Shown here: positions 52,417 through 63,665 of the stretch, in pieces
Layout: each line of letters begins with the position of its first letter
Position numbering within the stretch: the stretch's first letter is position 1
Source of the DNA: Panorpa germanica
Lineage: Eukaryota; Arthropoda; Insecta; Mecoptera; Panorpidae
Assembly (NCBI GenBank): GCA_963678705.1
Contig: OY783210.1
Span: forward strand, 17,671,331-17,735,330
Reading direction: 5' to 3'
Length of the DNA: 64,000 bases
Program-made: the position numbers and the translations under genes
The notes under the pieces: generated by a model
The model's database searches: none
Told to the model about the DNA's origin: nothing
What the model saw: only the letters and a program-made list of their open reading frames with translations

Positions 52417-53840
52417 TAATATATATTTTAAAGATATAAATAATAAATTTGTTTTGTTTTTCAAATAATCATAATTTACCTTTCCATCTGTTTCCCGTTT
52501 CTTCCACGTTCCATTCGAAAATCGAATACGTTAAGTGGTTTCCGTGCTGAACAGTGGACGCCTACACTCAAATCTTGTTTCATATTATTATTCGCCATCA
52601 TAAATTTAAATGTTTGTTACAAACGTACGTAATTTGTCTCTATTTACACCCTTTCAATATTTGCGCATGTTCTGGTTTCCGGCCAAGTTAAATTTATAGA
52701 GATCGTTACACAGATATCCGGCCAGGCCGGTATGGTAATGTCCATAGGCCATGGTCTGTGGTCCAGAGTGTCATTGCGCCTCCTGTGGCTTATTGCTCAT
52801 CCACTGTGTGATTCGAACGTGTTAAATACCCCTATGTGTTTCCGTTTGGTGCTGGCTAACACCGGTCGTCATTAGACTGTTATATTCCACCAGTAGTATG
52901 TGTAATGAAACGACGAACGACGAGGACGAACGGTTGCAGTAATGGTGAATCAATAATCACCAAATTATAATTGCACCAGCATTCAAATTATAATTATTTC
53001 TGTATAACTAAAATATTTTAATTGAAAGAGCAAATTAAGTTCCTCTCTATTACCAAATTTCTCTTTAATAAATCGTTGGCCATCTCTCCCTCAAAGCGTC
53101 TCTTCCCCGACATGTTCTTTTTTATCTAGGCAGTTCATTTGCAATGTTAAAAGACTTCTGTCACTTAATTTTTGATTCATTTTTGCGTATAACTTTTTTA
53201 TTATAAAATTTACACCAAAAAGTTATGAATAAAAGTTGTAGATAATATTAATATCTACAAAAAAGTGTTTATCAAATTTTTTGTGGGAGTTATATTTTTT
53301 AAGATAAATAAAAATAACTGAGTACACCTTTATTTTCAAGGTAGCTACCAAAAGAAGACACCTCCAATATTATAGCATTAATGCTATGCTAGAGTGTGTG
53401 TGCAAAATTTCAGCTCGATCAGGAAATAGTTTAAGAATTTATTGGAAAGTTTTAAAAAAATTTATGTGTTATATAAAAAGTTAATAAAAATTTATAAAAT
53501 ATACATAATCATAAACTAAGACCATGACGACCTAATAAAACTGCAAACATGTTACGGTTGTAGATAAATAAATTAAATAAATAAAGTAATCAGGCGATTT
53601 TCGTTTACTGTTTTAATTTTAAGTTTTAATCACATAACAGAGTATGCATTTCTTTCATTATTTTAGTTTTAAGTTTTAATTTAGAATATCGTGCATCAGT
53701 AATATACTTTATTTATTATTAGTTGTTATGTGTATGTAATATAAATTATTATATTAAACTGGAAGCTGAATAGTAATTTTACTTTTTTGGTAAAGACATA
53801 TCTTTGTACACGAAACTACACGAAAGAAAAATTCTCACAA
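52417..53840. other. Non-coding stretch with a GC-richer patch
   Basis: No gene. 52690-52960 is noticeably GC- and CpG-richer, with GGCCAGGCC and GGCCATGG palindromes, and could be a regulatory region or an old element. The rest is AT-rich. Confidence 0.4.
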
Positions 53841-53905
53841 GCGGAGTAGCTCAATAGTGAAAGTACTTACGTACTAAGTTATAGATCTAGGTTCGCAGAC
53901 CACTT
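53841..53905 (+). pseudogene. tRNA-like sequence, probable SINE head or tRNA pseudogene
   Basis: GCGGAGTAGCTCAATAGTG resembles the 5' half of a tRNA with an A box, and CTAGGTTCGCAGACC about 40 bases on resembles a B box and T arm. Acceptor pairing is incomplete, and the region between is AT-rich, so it is not a functional tRNA. No shared body with the four-copy SINE family was found. Confidence 0.45.
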
Positions 53906-54716
53906 CTTACTTTGATTTTATTTTTGATTACTTTCGTTACCATATTTTAAGAAAGGATTTAGAATTTCAACATTATAATTTTTCTTGCAACTAAATATAA
54001 AATGAAAACTGTAGGTGCGAATGGTACCTTACGGTCAGTCGACAGATATAAAAACTTTTCCATGGTACACGTGACAGCATGTTGCACGTATTTCCATCAG
54101 ATTTAAATATCTGTATAATGTGAATAGCATGAATAGTTTACCGGGTATTCTGCACATAGCAATGTCATTTGATAGTGTACCCGTAATTTGAAATGTTTGA
54201 AGCTTAGTGGAAAAACACCCAATTGTCTCTAATTACATGCACGCAATTACAATACCCAATTAACTTGTTCAAAATATACTGAATCATTAATGAGTATGTT
54301 GAAATTAGAAAAATTAACACCGGATTTGCTTGCGTTTTGTTTTTAGAGTAGGTAATAGCATTGCAATCTCTTGTTGCTAACCTGTATTTTAAATGACTTC
54401 TAGAAGCAGAATTCCTTAACTACAGAAATTTTTCATAATAAAGAAAACATAATCCTTTATCTTTGCTATATTACATTGATTAGTCAGGGAATCCTACTAC
54501 TGGTCTTTTTATTGAATAATTATTTTAGAAATGTGTTTTAAAGAAACACATTTTAAAGAAACGACTGCTATATAGAGGTTTGAATATTTCGTTATATAGA
54601 AATTTCATTTCAGAGCAGTTATAAAAGGGGTTTGAATCTATATAACAAGGTATGCTCTATTGGGGTTATATAATTGTGGTAAAATTATGATAATTTATGC
54701 AAAAATAATAAAAATT
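53906..54716. other. Non-coding stretch with pogo/Tigger-like relic
   Basis: No gene. 54560-54640 (CTGCTATATAGAGGTTTG then TTTCGTTATATAGAAATTTC) resembles the ends of pogo/Tigger elements and is related to 12955-13045. Confidence 0.4.
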
Positions 54717-54789
54717 CGACCGTGACAGGACTCGAACCTGCAATCTTCGGATCCGAAGTCCGACGCCTTATCCATTAGGCCACACGGTC
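54717..54789 (-). tRNA. tRNA-Arg(TCG), copy 3
   Basis: 73 nt with discriminator G, identical to copy 2, anticodon TCG, both internal Pol III boxes intact, no intron. A TTTTT terminator follows about 3 nt after the gene on the minus strand. Its upstream flank (TTTTAGGGGTAGTTTTGTA) matches that of copy 1, 39 kb away, with one or two differences, so copies 1 and 3 probably arose by duplication that included upstream DNA. It lies 2.7 kb from copy 2 in the same orientation. It looks functional. Confidence 0.97.
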
Positions 54790-57700
54790 TACAAAACTAC
54801 CCCTAAAAGTCCTTATTTATCAACCCCATAACATAAATATATGAAATAATATTTTTTTCTAAACTACACCCATGCTTTTGATATATATTTTCAACAGCAG
54901 TCAAGTTCAAAAGGATGAGAACGTGTTTAGGGGATGTTTTGCAATGTATATACACACAAATGAGATTTGCGTGATTCAAATAATACCCCTAGCGTATACA
55001 ACATACATTTAGTATCAAATAACATTGAATCGGTCTGGCATTACTGGTCCCTATCATACATATAGCAGTTATTGTATTGTATTTGTATATATGTGTTATA
55101 TAGATAATCCATTAGAGCAGTGGTGTCCAAGTTTATGGGCTTAGACAGAGGTAAAGTTGTTTTTAATACGTTAGAGAGAACAAATCCTTTTAGCCAGCCA
55201 CTCACGGTCGTTCCAAACGTATGGGCGGGGCTTTACTGGCTTCCATTTGGAAGACGTTTAGTTAAGAGACACTAACGACTTGTTTTTGGAGTGACGTCTT
55301 TCAGTTTGGCAAGATGGAATGACCTTGGTTGTGTTCTAAGATCTATTTTAGCCTTACCCGTCTTGCATCTCAATTTATTCGAAGATACAGTTAATAACCT
55401 TATTATTATAAAAGAAAAAGTTCATTTATAGCAGTTGTTGTGTAAAAGGATTATAAAGGATATCATTATCATCTAATTATCCTATAATTTGAACTCGATT
55501 GAACGTTTCAATTAAGAATGTATATTTAAATTGGGCAGCTCTTTAACTATTTTAAATATGCCAACAAACATGCCATGGATATATTTATCACACCGTAAAA
55601 ATGGTTCAGACGTAATAGGTGTGTTTTAACTTATGCCGATTTAACTTATGGAATTTGAACTGTAGCTCTAAATTACCTTTAACTGCATATAATCTTTAGT
55701 AAGTTAGACCGTACCGAATTTTATTGATATCGTTAGCTATAAGAACTCAAATTGGTTTTTAGGGACCGCAAAAATATGTATCCTTAAGAATATTATAACT
55801 TTTTATTTGATTAACAATAAATTAAAATGATTAATGAAATGTTTTTTTAAATTTATAATTGAGTTACTATTTCCCAAGAGTGCATACTTAATTGGGTTTG
55901 TGATACTTTTTTTACATGACAAACAGTTAATGATAAAAGATTATCTAGCGTTGTCGTTCTTCAATATGTTTCAAAAATTGTGTTTCGTTTACATAGAAAT
56001 ATAGTACTCACTTTGGAACAAACTATGTCCGGTTTCCCAAAGAAAGAGAAATGGGAGGAAGTTTCTTTTTTAATGTTTATCAATTAATACGTCCGAATTC
56101 ATAACATGGTTCATACGTACCTAGATCAACACCTCACGTAAGTATCTGAATTTATTCCCGAAGTATTTGCGTTTACGATATCATGAACAGCAGATCGTAG
56201 AGAGGGGAAAACGATTCAAATATATAATATTAATATACAGTTGTATTACTTTTAGCACAGTGATGTATTGAGAAACATTAAAGTAGAAGCTTCCTCTCAT
56301 CATGATAAAGTCTATTGAGAAATATCTCCAATGACAACGCATTGACAACTGATTTTATAGCAAAATCATTCGTTGGTGGAGAAAAGGTGGTGATTGATAT
56401 GATAAAAGTAAGTGCGAGTTGGGAACCTGGCGATGGAGTGGCATACATTGAAGAAGAAACTAGATTTTAAATAAAGTATGAATGAATTCAGTTGCTTTAA
56501 CTAGATAAGAATAATTTGCAATTCTAATTAAATAGGAAAATATGTGTTCAATTCTTTAACAATAATATTTTTTCATATAGTTTCCAAAGAACGCATTACT
56601 TTGGCTAGTATGACTATAAAATAAATAAATATATTTCTTTGAATGTATGAGTTGCGTTGAACAATACAAATATAAATTACATAGGTATTCATAAAATATG
56701 TTATTTGACTAATAGCTATACAATTCATTAAAAATGTATTCAATTTTCATTCATTACTGGTGTGGTTTTCCATGAATTTCCACGTTTATACTCGTACATC
56801 ATTTTGTTTCATTTCACAACTCCAGCTTTTTGGTTGTATTTGCACGGATCATTTATTAATTACCATCTGCATTTAATTGTCAACAATACCACTCTAATGC
56901 ACAATTATTAAATGTATTACTCAAAAACAGGGGCGCATAAAACCGATAGTGGTGGTAAAACTGACGGGGCTCTTCTGAAAATATTTTAAATGTCAAGAAT
57001 AATAAGGATTTACTAATTACAAATCATAAGCCATTTATAATATTGGTGCAATATTAGTTATTAGACTAGATGAAACTCTACTAAGAGTTATACAATAAAT
57101 ATCACCATGAATAGTTCTCAAGAATGCTTAGCCATACGTTAAAACTAAATATTGGAAATCCTTCGATTTCACAGGTTATGCCACAACAGAGTTTTTGAAA
57201 AAAGGAAACATCTTTCGATTTAATAGGTACCTAAAGGTCTTGAAAATGATATACCAAAATAATATGACTAGTCAAATTTTCTAAGTACCCCAAAATCGAA
57301 TTCCGCTGCACCCCTCTTGATCCGACCTATATCATTGGTGATGTGGTAATAATTTTATTTGTTAGTTTTGTTGTCTATCTATTGTATACATATATGTTAA
57401 AAATTGTGCATACGTTTATAATAAATTTCATTTACAAAATACAATTGTATGATTTTACCTATTGGATAAACTTATTTAAAAACCAAATAATTTTGTTTAG
57501 TGTAATTCTATATTATTTTAAAAATATCTGTCTAATAATAAAACTCATTAAATACATTATTTCTAATAAACTTAACTGTTCTATGTTGCAGTGTCCTTTT
57601 TTGACTTTAATTACCATCCGAACAATTTTAATGGTCAGGCTTAAATGTTAAGCTATTCTAAGTATCTCTAAACACCCTGGACCATTATTTTTGATTGTCG

Positions 57701-58309
57701 GATTTACCGCCAAATGTTATACGATATACTATCTATCGGATGTCAAGGGTGTACACTGTACATAGTACGTTTATTTCTTAAGGGTGCTGTATAAAAATAT
57801 AAAATAATTGTAAACAAGTTTTTGAGTAAAAATCGTAGAAAACATTATTAATTAAAAATTTGATATTAACTCTTTTTTATCTAAACTTTATTTTTGTTTT
57901 CTATTTTGACTAGCAATTTTCAGAGTTGTTATGTGGGGTGAAACGAAATCTGCAATAAGATTCATACGATTCATTATTTACATCTGAGAATATTTATTAG
58001 ATTTGTTAAAAAAATGATGGATATTAATTTCTTACCTACTCTTTTAAATTTTAGCATAGGGCAATTGCATAATCATTTCCTGTATATATTTAGTGTTAAT
58101 TTTTGTTTTATATTTTAGTTTTAGAAGTATGCAAACTCCACTTTTTATAAAATTAAAACTTGACAGAACAGTTTTCGTTTTTATTGAACGTATTTACAAA
58201 TAAAAATGATTCTTGGTTTGTGAAAAATAAAAATAATTAGATACGTTAAATATAAAAATGTATAATAAATAATATTGTAAATATATCTAAATATAAACTA
58301 TAAACTAAA
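54790..58309. other. Gene-free stretch with possible hAT ends
   Basis: No gene in 3.5 kb. CAGTGGTGTCCAAGTTTATG at 55118-55137 looks like a hAT left terminus, and the GC-richer CGTATGGGCGGGGCTTTACT that follows fits such elements, but no right end or target duplication was found. AACAGGGGCGCATAAAACC at about 56928-56946 is a weaker hAT-like candidate. The 102-codon frame at 57343 is AT-driven and hydrophobic, not a recognised protein. Confidence 0.4.
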
Positions 58310-58515
58310 ACAGTGTATGTTCGGACCAGCGCTGTATTTTCGTGTTTTGGTTCTTATCCAAATTTATTTGATTATATGCTCTAGTCATCGCAAAACTTAT
58401 AAGGCAGTAATGTTTTTCACATATATATGAGGCTTCGACACCTTAAATATTACCAACATTGTAGAAGGTTATCAGAAATAGGACTACGCTAAATAAATTA
58501 AATATACTCGTGTCT
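58310..58515 (+). mobile_element. tRNA-derived SINE, copy 3 (head lost)
   Basis: Starts near CGGACCAGCGCTGTATTTTC, which aligns with the base after the B box in copies 1 and 2. TTTGGTTCTTATCCAAATTT, the core ATATATGAGGCTTCGACACC (58424-58442) and the tail ATCAGAAATAGGAC then ACGCTAAATAAATT (58470-58498) follow. Order and spacing are as in copy 2. The Pol III promoter is gone. Confidence 0.65.
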
Positions 58516-59799
58516 AGCTAAAATAATTAGTCATTTTAAAACTATTTTCAATCATTGTATTAAGTATATTTGGTGGCTATATGGGAGCCTTAATTTTTAG
58601 GGTTATTTCGAGTTGACAAATCTCATCTGATCACAAAATCCAAGACTATAAACACGTTAACAGAATGGACAGATTGACATTGACCCGTCGCGGCTTCGGG
58701 CATCGGGCCCCGGGCCACACACACTGCAACAGCGATAGTACTTTGCCCATACCGCATACAGCAATGCTAATGGCCGATTTAGTCGTAAAACTAACTTTTG
58801 TGGATATCACATTATTTGATTATCTTTAAATTAATATGAAAAAAGCGTTTGAAAATTCAGATATTGATATTTTTAAAAACCGTTAAAATCTAATTTAGAA
58901 AAACAAACAAGTCCAATAATTTATCACAAAAGATATTAAATTAGACGAAACTGTTTAATAAACAACGACAATAAATAAATTAAATAATAAAAAAAACTAA
59001 CTGCACTCAAAATAAAAACACTGCAAGAAACACATACTCCGTTTTGTGACTAAAACATATGTATAATTTAACGGTGAATTATAATACCAAAAATTAAAAT
59101 AGTAGGCGAGAATAACCCTTTAATTCAGACACAATTAAAACCATTACGTCAAAGTCAATCAAACTGTTCAAATCACAACACGTCAATAGTTCAATCCTCT
59201 TAATGTATTTAAAGTTATTTACACGACCTTTAACATTTGACCTCTTCCTATTAAATAAAAATACATTTTTTTAACGTTCTACCAAAACAAGTATTATGTT
59301 TTTAAATTCAGGGATTGGTTCTTGGATTTGAAATATAGATGGAACCACTTTAAGAATACTTGAAAAATTTATACTGTTTTTTGTAATGTATATTTTAACT
59401 TTAAGAGAGTTGCATTATACTATTAAATAAAAATGTTTGTAAGTTTTTATATTAATTGCGTTAATTTAAATAAGTAATTAATTTATTTTAAATTAAGTCA
59501 CACACCCACTATTATAAATGTGTTTAATAAATAAAAGAACTGTTATGCCAGTTAAACTTTATCTTTATTGCGATGAACTTCAGCTTAATAATTACTTTGA
59601 GTAATTAAAGACTTTGACCATTGACACTACATTAAGGTACCAGCCAAAATACAGTTACATTCATTAAAAAAATGTAATGTTATAACTGAACATTTAATTG
59701 CAAAATTTCTTGTTTTGAAAATAAAAACAGAATTTGCTTAAAAAACTATACAAAAACGAACAGAAGAATTTTGATTTTAAGTTCAACATTTTGCTTTAA
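58516..59799. other. Non-coding stretch with a GC spike
   Basis: No gene. 58682-58745 contains the most GC-rich run of the window (TCGCGGCTTCGGGCATCG, GGGCCCCGGGCC), of unknown nature. The rest is AT-rich. Confidence 0.45.
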
Positions 59800-60493
59800 G
59801 GGGGTTCTCCCGTGTGACGGCCGGTTTTTTAAGCATTTTTTGGAATCATTTTTGACGGTCAATGAAAAGATAGAAATTTGAGATTTTTATCAGTTATTTA
59901 TTGCTATTTCAAAAGTATGAAAAACCAATTTCATGTAAAAATTTTCATTAGAACGTATGCTGTGCCACTCTGAAGACACCTGCCTCAAAAAAGGGGCGCT
60001 GACTTCCTCTACGATTTTGATTGGCTTATCAGAAAGAAAGAAAAAAACTGCGTTTTGATCTATAGCGCAAATTGCATGGAATGAACTAGAATCATTTGAA
60101 AATATTGAAAATTGGGTTTTTGACAAACTTCTGAAAAAAAAGTTTCAACTTTCATGACTTTTTTTTTCATTTTTTCGTTTTGAAATAATTAAAAATACTC
60201 AGAATTTTTGGAAGATTTTAGTTCATTCCGTTTGTCTACATGTGCTAAGTCTATCCTATAAATTTTAAGTGAATTGGTACCGTTCTAGAGATATGATATG
60301 ACACAGTTTTAGGAAAAACGCGTTTAAAGTTCCTACCACTCAACTACGCGCTCCGAACATCTGCTTCTTCTGACTGCTGTGTCTTTATAACGCCTTAAAA
60401 AAGTCACTTTACCAGCATATTCTACAAATGGTAAGCAATAAATTTATGCAAAAAAAGAACGATTTTTTTAACTCATCACACGGGAGAACTCCC
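59800..60493. mobile_element. MITE, 694 bp, TTAA target duplication
   Basis: The left terminus GGGGGTTCTCCCGTGTGA (59800-59817) and the right terminus (60476-60493, reverse complement GGGAGTTCTCCCGTGTGA) are 18-bp inverted repeats with one mismatch. Both are flanked by TTAA (59796-59799 and 60494-60497), the target used by piggyBac and Sola3 elements. The interior has no transposase; a 78-codon minus frame at 59890-60126 is unrecognised. The termini hold a nested palindrome GGGAG...CTCCC. The good ends suggest fairly recent movement by a transposase encoded elsewhere. Confidence 0.88.
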
Positions 60494-60497
60494 TTAA

Positions 60498-62754
60498 GGT
60501 AAACGTCCACAGGTTCGTATAACTCGCATAAAACGTATTGGACTTATCCTATGAGACATGAAAGGGAAGCCAGATGAAAGAGGTATGCAGTGAGCACTAC
60601 GCTTTTTAGTTTATTTGTATTCGTTTCGATAAGCAACTTGATTTTCGACAACAAATCTCAGTTGTTTTGTCCTAAGTCGTGCATAATTCTTCTCTTCTAT
60701 TCCTTCTCTTCCAATAGGCTTCTCTTACACTATTATAAAATGAACTAGTTGATGGATATATAATAAAACAATAAACTGTGCTGGCGCCAAAAGATGGCGC
60801 AAAGATTACAAAGATTTAATTGTCATAAGCGAATTAGTTTTTATCAGACTAAAATAATAAATGAGACATTTTACATGTCTGTTTTACAAACATTTGTTTA
60901 GTGACACAAACCTCATTAACTGTCTACACAAAGTTTAAAATAATTTATCAAATTTCTAAAAATAAAAGTTCATTAAAAAGTTGAAATATTTTTAAAAATA
61001 TAATTATTTTTTTTAATGATTTGCCGCCACATATATTCCGGCTTATTAAAAACGAGAAACACAAATACACTAAGAATTCAAGGTAATAATTTAAACATAT
61101 ACTAATGCACGTATATTCAAAACAACAGGCGTGCGACAATTAGATAAGGATCAACTAATATCGTTAATTAACCGTCTATTATACCGTTGAAAATCATAAA
61201 GTTTTTAATTGACTACGCATGCACGGTTTTATAATTAATGAACATTAAAATGTAGTAAAATGACAAAATGTAAGAAATGTGGAGGTTTAACTAACTAAAC
61301 AATGATACAGAAATAGAACTTTAAAATCCTCAGCAATTTTTATTGCTTCAATAAAATGCTAAGAAAGATAATGTACGAATATAAAGGTAGAGTAATTGAA
61401 TGTTTGCCTTGGTTTGAAGTCTACGGGTCCAAGCGCATTAGATACATCATAATAATGGGATTGTAAACCATGTCTTAATGTATATAAATCTATGAAATAT
61501 ATTCATAAAATTGGCTACCCTTAAGACCTTAAATGTCCAATTATTTTTTAATAACTCGCCATATTTTTTACGAGATATTAACAATTAAAATACTCACTAT
61601 CTTCCTTTAGTTATTAAAGGGAGCCAACGTTATAGAATATTCTAATACACGTAACATCACGTCCGGTAAGTTGCTATCTCTATTATATAACAGAGCTTAA
61701 AAGAGATAGCATACTTACCACAGAACTATTATACATATTATAACGAATAACTGACCTATCCCTTAACAGTCCGACATGTTACGTCATAAATATGGCCGAC
61801 ATCTGTATTGCTAAAACTTCAATTTAAATTTTTAATTGCTATATCTCCGTCTACGTTTGGATATTTAATCAAATTAAAACGTTAATGTACTCTTATTTAC
61901 ATCTATTTTAATCAGCAATTAAAAATTGACCCCTAAAAAATGAGTTCGCAAGCCCGTTACAGCTCTCTGGCACTGTTTGTATTAATGCGACTAAATTCTA
62001 CTGAAAAAGTAAACGTTTGTAGTGTATGTTCCTTTCCAAACATTTGAATAAATAAAACATTTTAAGAAAATACCGGTATCTGTTGAATCGTTTAAAATAA
62101 CATAAAGATGCCATCCCCAAGTCGGATCGTGTCACAGTTTTTTTAAAGCAAAATAAAAGAAAAACATTAGCTACCTTTTTTTTGTCAAAAGTAAAAATAC
62201 CAAAAATAACCCAAGATTCTAACCGTGTGACAATTTAGAAAAATCAAATGTGGCAAATTAAAATTTCAACGCGTGTATAACATTAATCAATCAATAAAAA
62301 CAAAAAGTGTTTATTTTTTTAAATATAAAACTAATAGAAAAATAACTTAATACTTTCTGAAACCTTCAACGATTCTATTTAATTAATTGTCCAAAACTTA
62401 TAATCCTTAAAAGAATAGACCCTGTTGTTTCATTTTATTTACACCGTTACTTTTAAATGTATTTTGTTATATAGATTCAGTGTTTAAATTCAAGTTGTGG
62501 TGTAAGAATATTGTGTTACAGCCGGTACATAAAACTTAAAACAAAAGTCGGTAGCAGAAAACTAGCCAATTGTTGGATTTTTATTAGTTTTTTTTTTTGT
62601 AAGAACTTTTACGACTATTCCAAGTTTTAGCTTTAAGAGATTAAAGAAATAGCTATTTCAGCGAAGTAATTATTTCTGCAATGGTAATTATATTTTAACA
62701 CCAAATAAAAATATCGCTGAAAATTAATGATTTAGGGAATTTAAATGCAAAACG
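60498..62754. other. Non-coding stretch
   Basis: No gene recognised. It contains the hairpin at 61665-61719 listed separately; the rest is AT-rich with no identifiable element. Confidence 0.5.
61665..61719. repeat. Imperfect hairpin, 17-bp arms
   Basis: GGTAAGTTGCTATCTCT pairs with AGAGATAGCATACTTACC with one bulged base, around a 20-nt loop. The total is 55 nt. Could be a small-RNA hairpin or the fused ends of a small DNA element; GTAAG / CTTAC at the outside is also splice-site-like by coincidence. Confidence 0.6.
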
Positions 62755-62920
62755 AGAGGACCCAGGACCAGAGTAGTATTTTCTGTGTTTGGTTGTTATC
62801 AAATTAAATTTAATATGTAGTGTTGTACGCATATGAGGCTACTAAAAAATAAATATGAGTAAGACTGTGATAGGACTTAGCATTGGAAATAGACCAATGT
62901 TAAATAACAATAAAAAAATA
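62755..62920 (+). mobile_element. tRNA-derived SINE, copy 4 (head lost)
   Basis: GGACCAGAGTAGTATTTTC and TTTGGTTGTTATCAAATT open the element as in copies 2 and 3. The core GCATATGAGGCTAC is at 62829-62842, and the tail TAGCATTGGAAATAGACC then AATGTTAAATAA at 62877-62906. The stretch between core and tail differs more than in the other copies. Confidence 0.6.
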
Positions 62921-63060
62921 GTGTGATTAATAATTACCAGTTTTCTGATTTTTTTTCATTAGCCTTTGTACCCGAATTGAGAGATAACCAAGCGAATGAC
63001 GCAAAGTATTAATTAAGGTTTTATTTATTACAGCTGTTATTTAGTTTATTTAGTTTATTT
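62921..63060. other. AT-rich spacer between SINE and LINE
   Basis: No gene. TTTAGTTTATTTAGTTTATTTTAG at 63040-63063 is a short direct repeat directly before the LINE fragment. Confidence 0.5.
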
Positions 63061-63362
63061 TAGAGGAAAGGAGTGCAGAGAGAGTGTGTGTTAGAGAGAG
63101 ATAGAAACGCTGGAGCACATTAAGTATTCATGTGAGAAAAGAGTAAAAAGTGAAAAGAAGATTGAGCAGTTGTTATGTGGGGGCAGTAAAGGGAAACGAT
63201 GGATAGTAGATATGGAGAGAATGAGCGAGGAAAAAGAAGGATGGGAGGAAAGAGTGGAAACAGGAGGAAGTGTAGCAGGAAGAGACAAACGGTAGGGGTT
63301 TAAATTTACCTGCTTTGTTTGTATTTTTATTATTTCTTTTGGAAGGAGTAAGAATGAGTAGA
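63061..63362 (+). mobile_element. LINE C-terminal end, family A
   Basis: The plus strand reads CVRER, then after a one-base shift ETLEHIKYSCEKRV, LLCGGSKGKRWIVDME and EKEGWEERVETGGS to a stop at about 63294. C...ETLEHI.YSC is the CCHC-like zinc knuckle of insect LINE ORF2. TTTTGGAAGGAGTAAGAATG then starts the family A 3' UTR, which is cut off at about 63360 where another repeat begins. It is the best-preserved coding end of this family in the window. Confidence 0.8.
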
Positions 63363-63665
63363 ACGGCTACAGTAGGCGGGAGCATTGATGCTTTACTCTG
63401 ACTACTATGTCCTCGATTCGATCCTCGGCCAGATATTATCTGGGTTTGGTTATAATTCCCGAGTGGTGACCGGGTGTGAAAGAATAGTCCCAATGTTGCT
63501 CATGCATGTCGTAAGAGGCGATTAAAATGGGTACCCAGTGCCTAGGGGTATAGCCGGGCACCCTGCCCCTGTGGATTATATCAGGGGACTGGTCCCCCAG
63601 GTTAGGGGTTGGGCGTGGTGCTAACAACTCCACCCCGTGAAAAAATACCTTGTTACGAAATCTCA
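63363..63665 (+). mobile_element. tRNA-headed repeat of another family
   Basis: GGGAGCATTGATGCTTTAC then GATTCGATCCTCGGCC has A- and B-box character. GTTTGGTTATAATTCC follows, like the post-head of the SINE family. After that the body differs: GTCGTAAGAGGCGATTAAAA, a G/C-rich middle, and AACTCCACCCCGTGAAAAAA then TTGTTACGAAATCTC. GTCGTAAGAGGCGACTAA-type sequence is, from memory, widespread in arthropod retroposons. The 76-codon minus frame is typical of such repeats and is not a gene. It directly abuts the cut LINE A 3' UTR. Confidence 0.6.

Noticed and set aside
53841-53905. Functional tRNA gene
   Set aside because: Acceptor and T stems do not pair fully and the middle is AT-rich; kept only as a tRNA-like pseudogene.
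56931-57315. hAT element between CAGGGGCGCATAAAACC and GCTGCACCCCTC
   Set aside because: The ends match poorly and no 8-bp target duplication is present.
57343-57651. 102-codon hydrophobic frame
   Set aside because: Ile/Leu/Phe/Tyr/Lys content is what AT-rich random DNA gives; no signal or family features.
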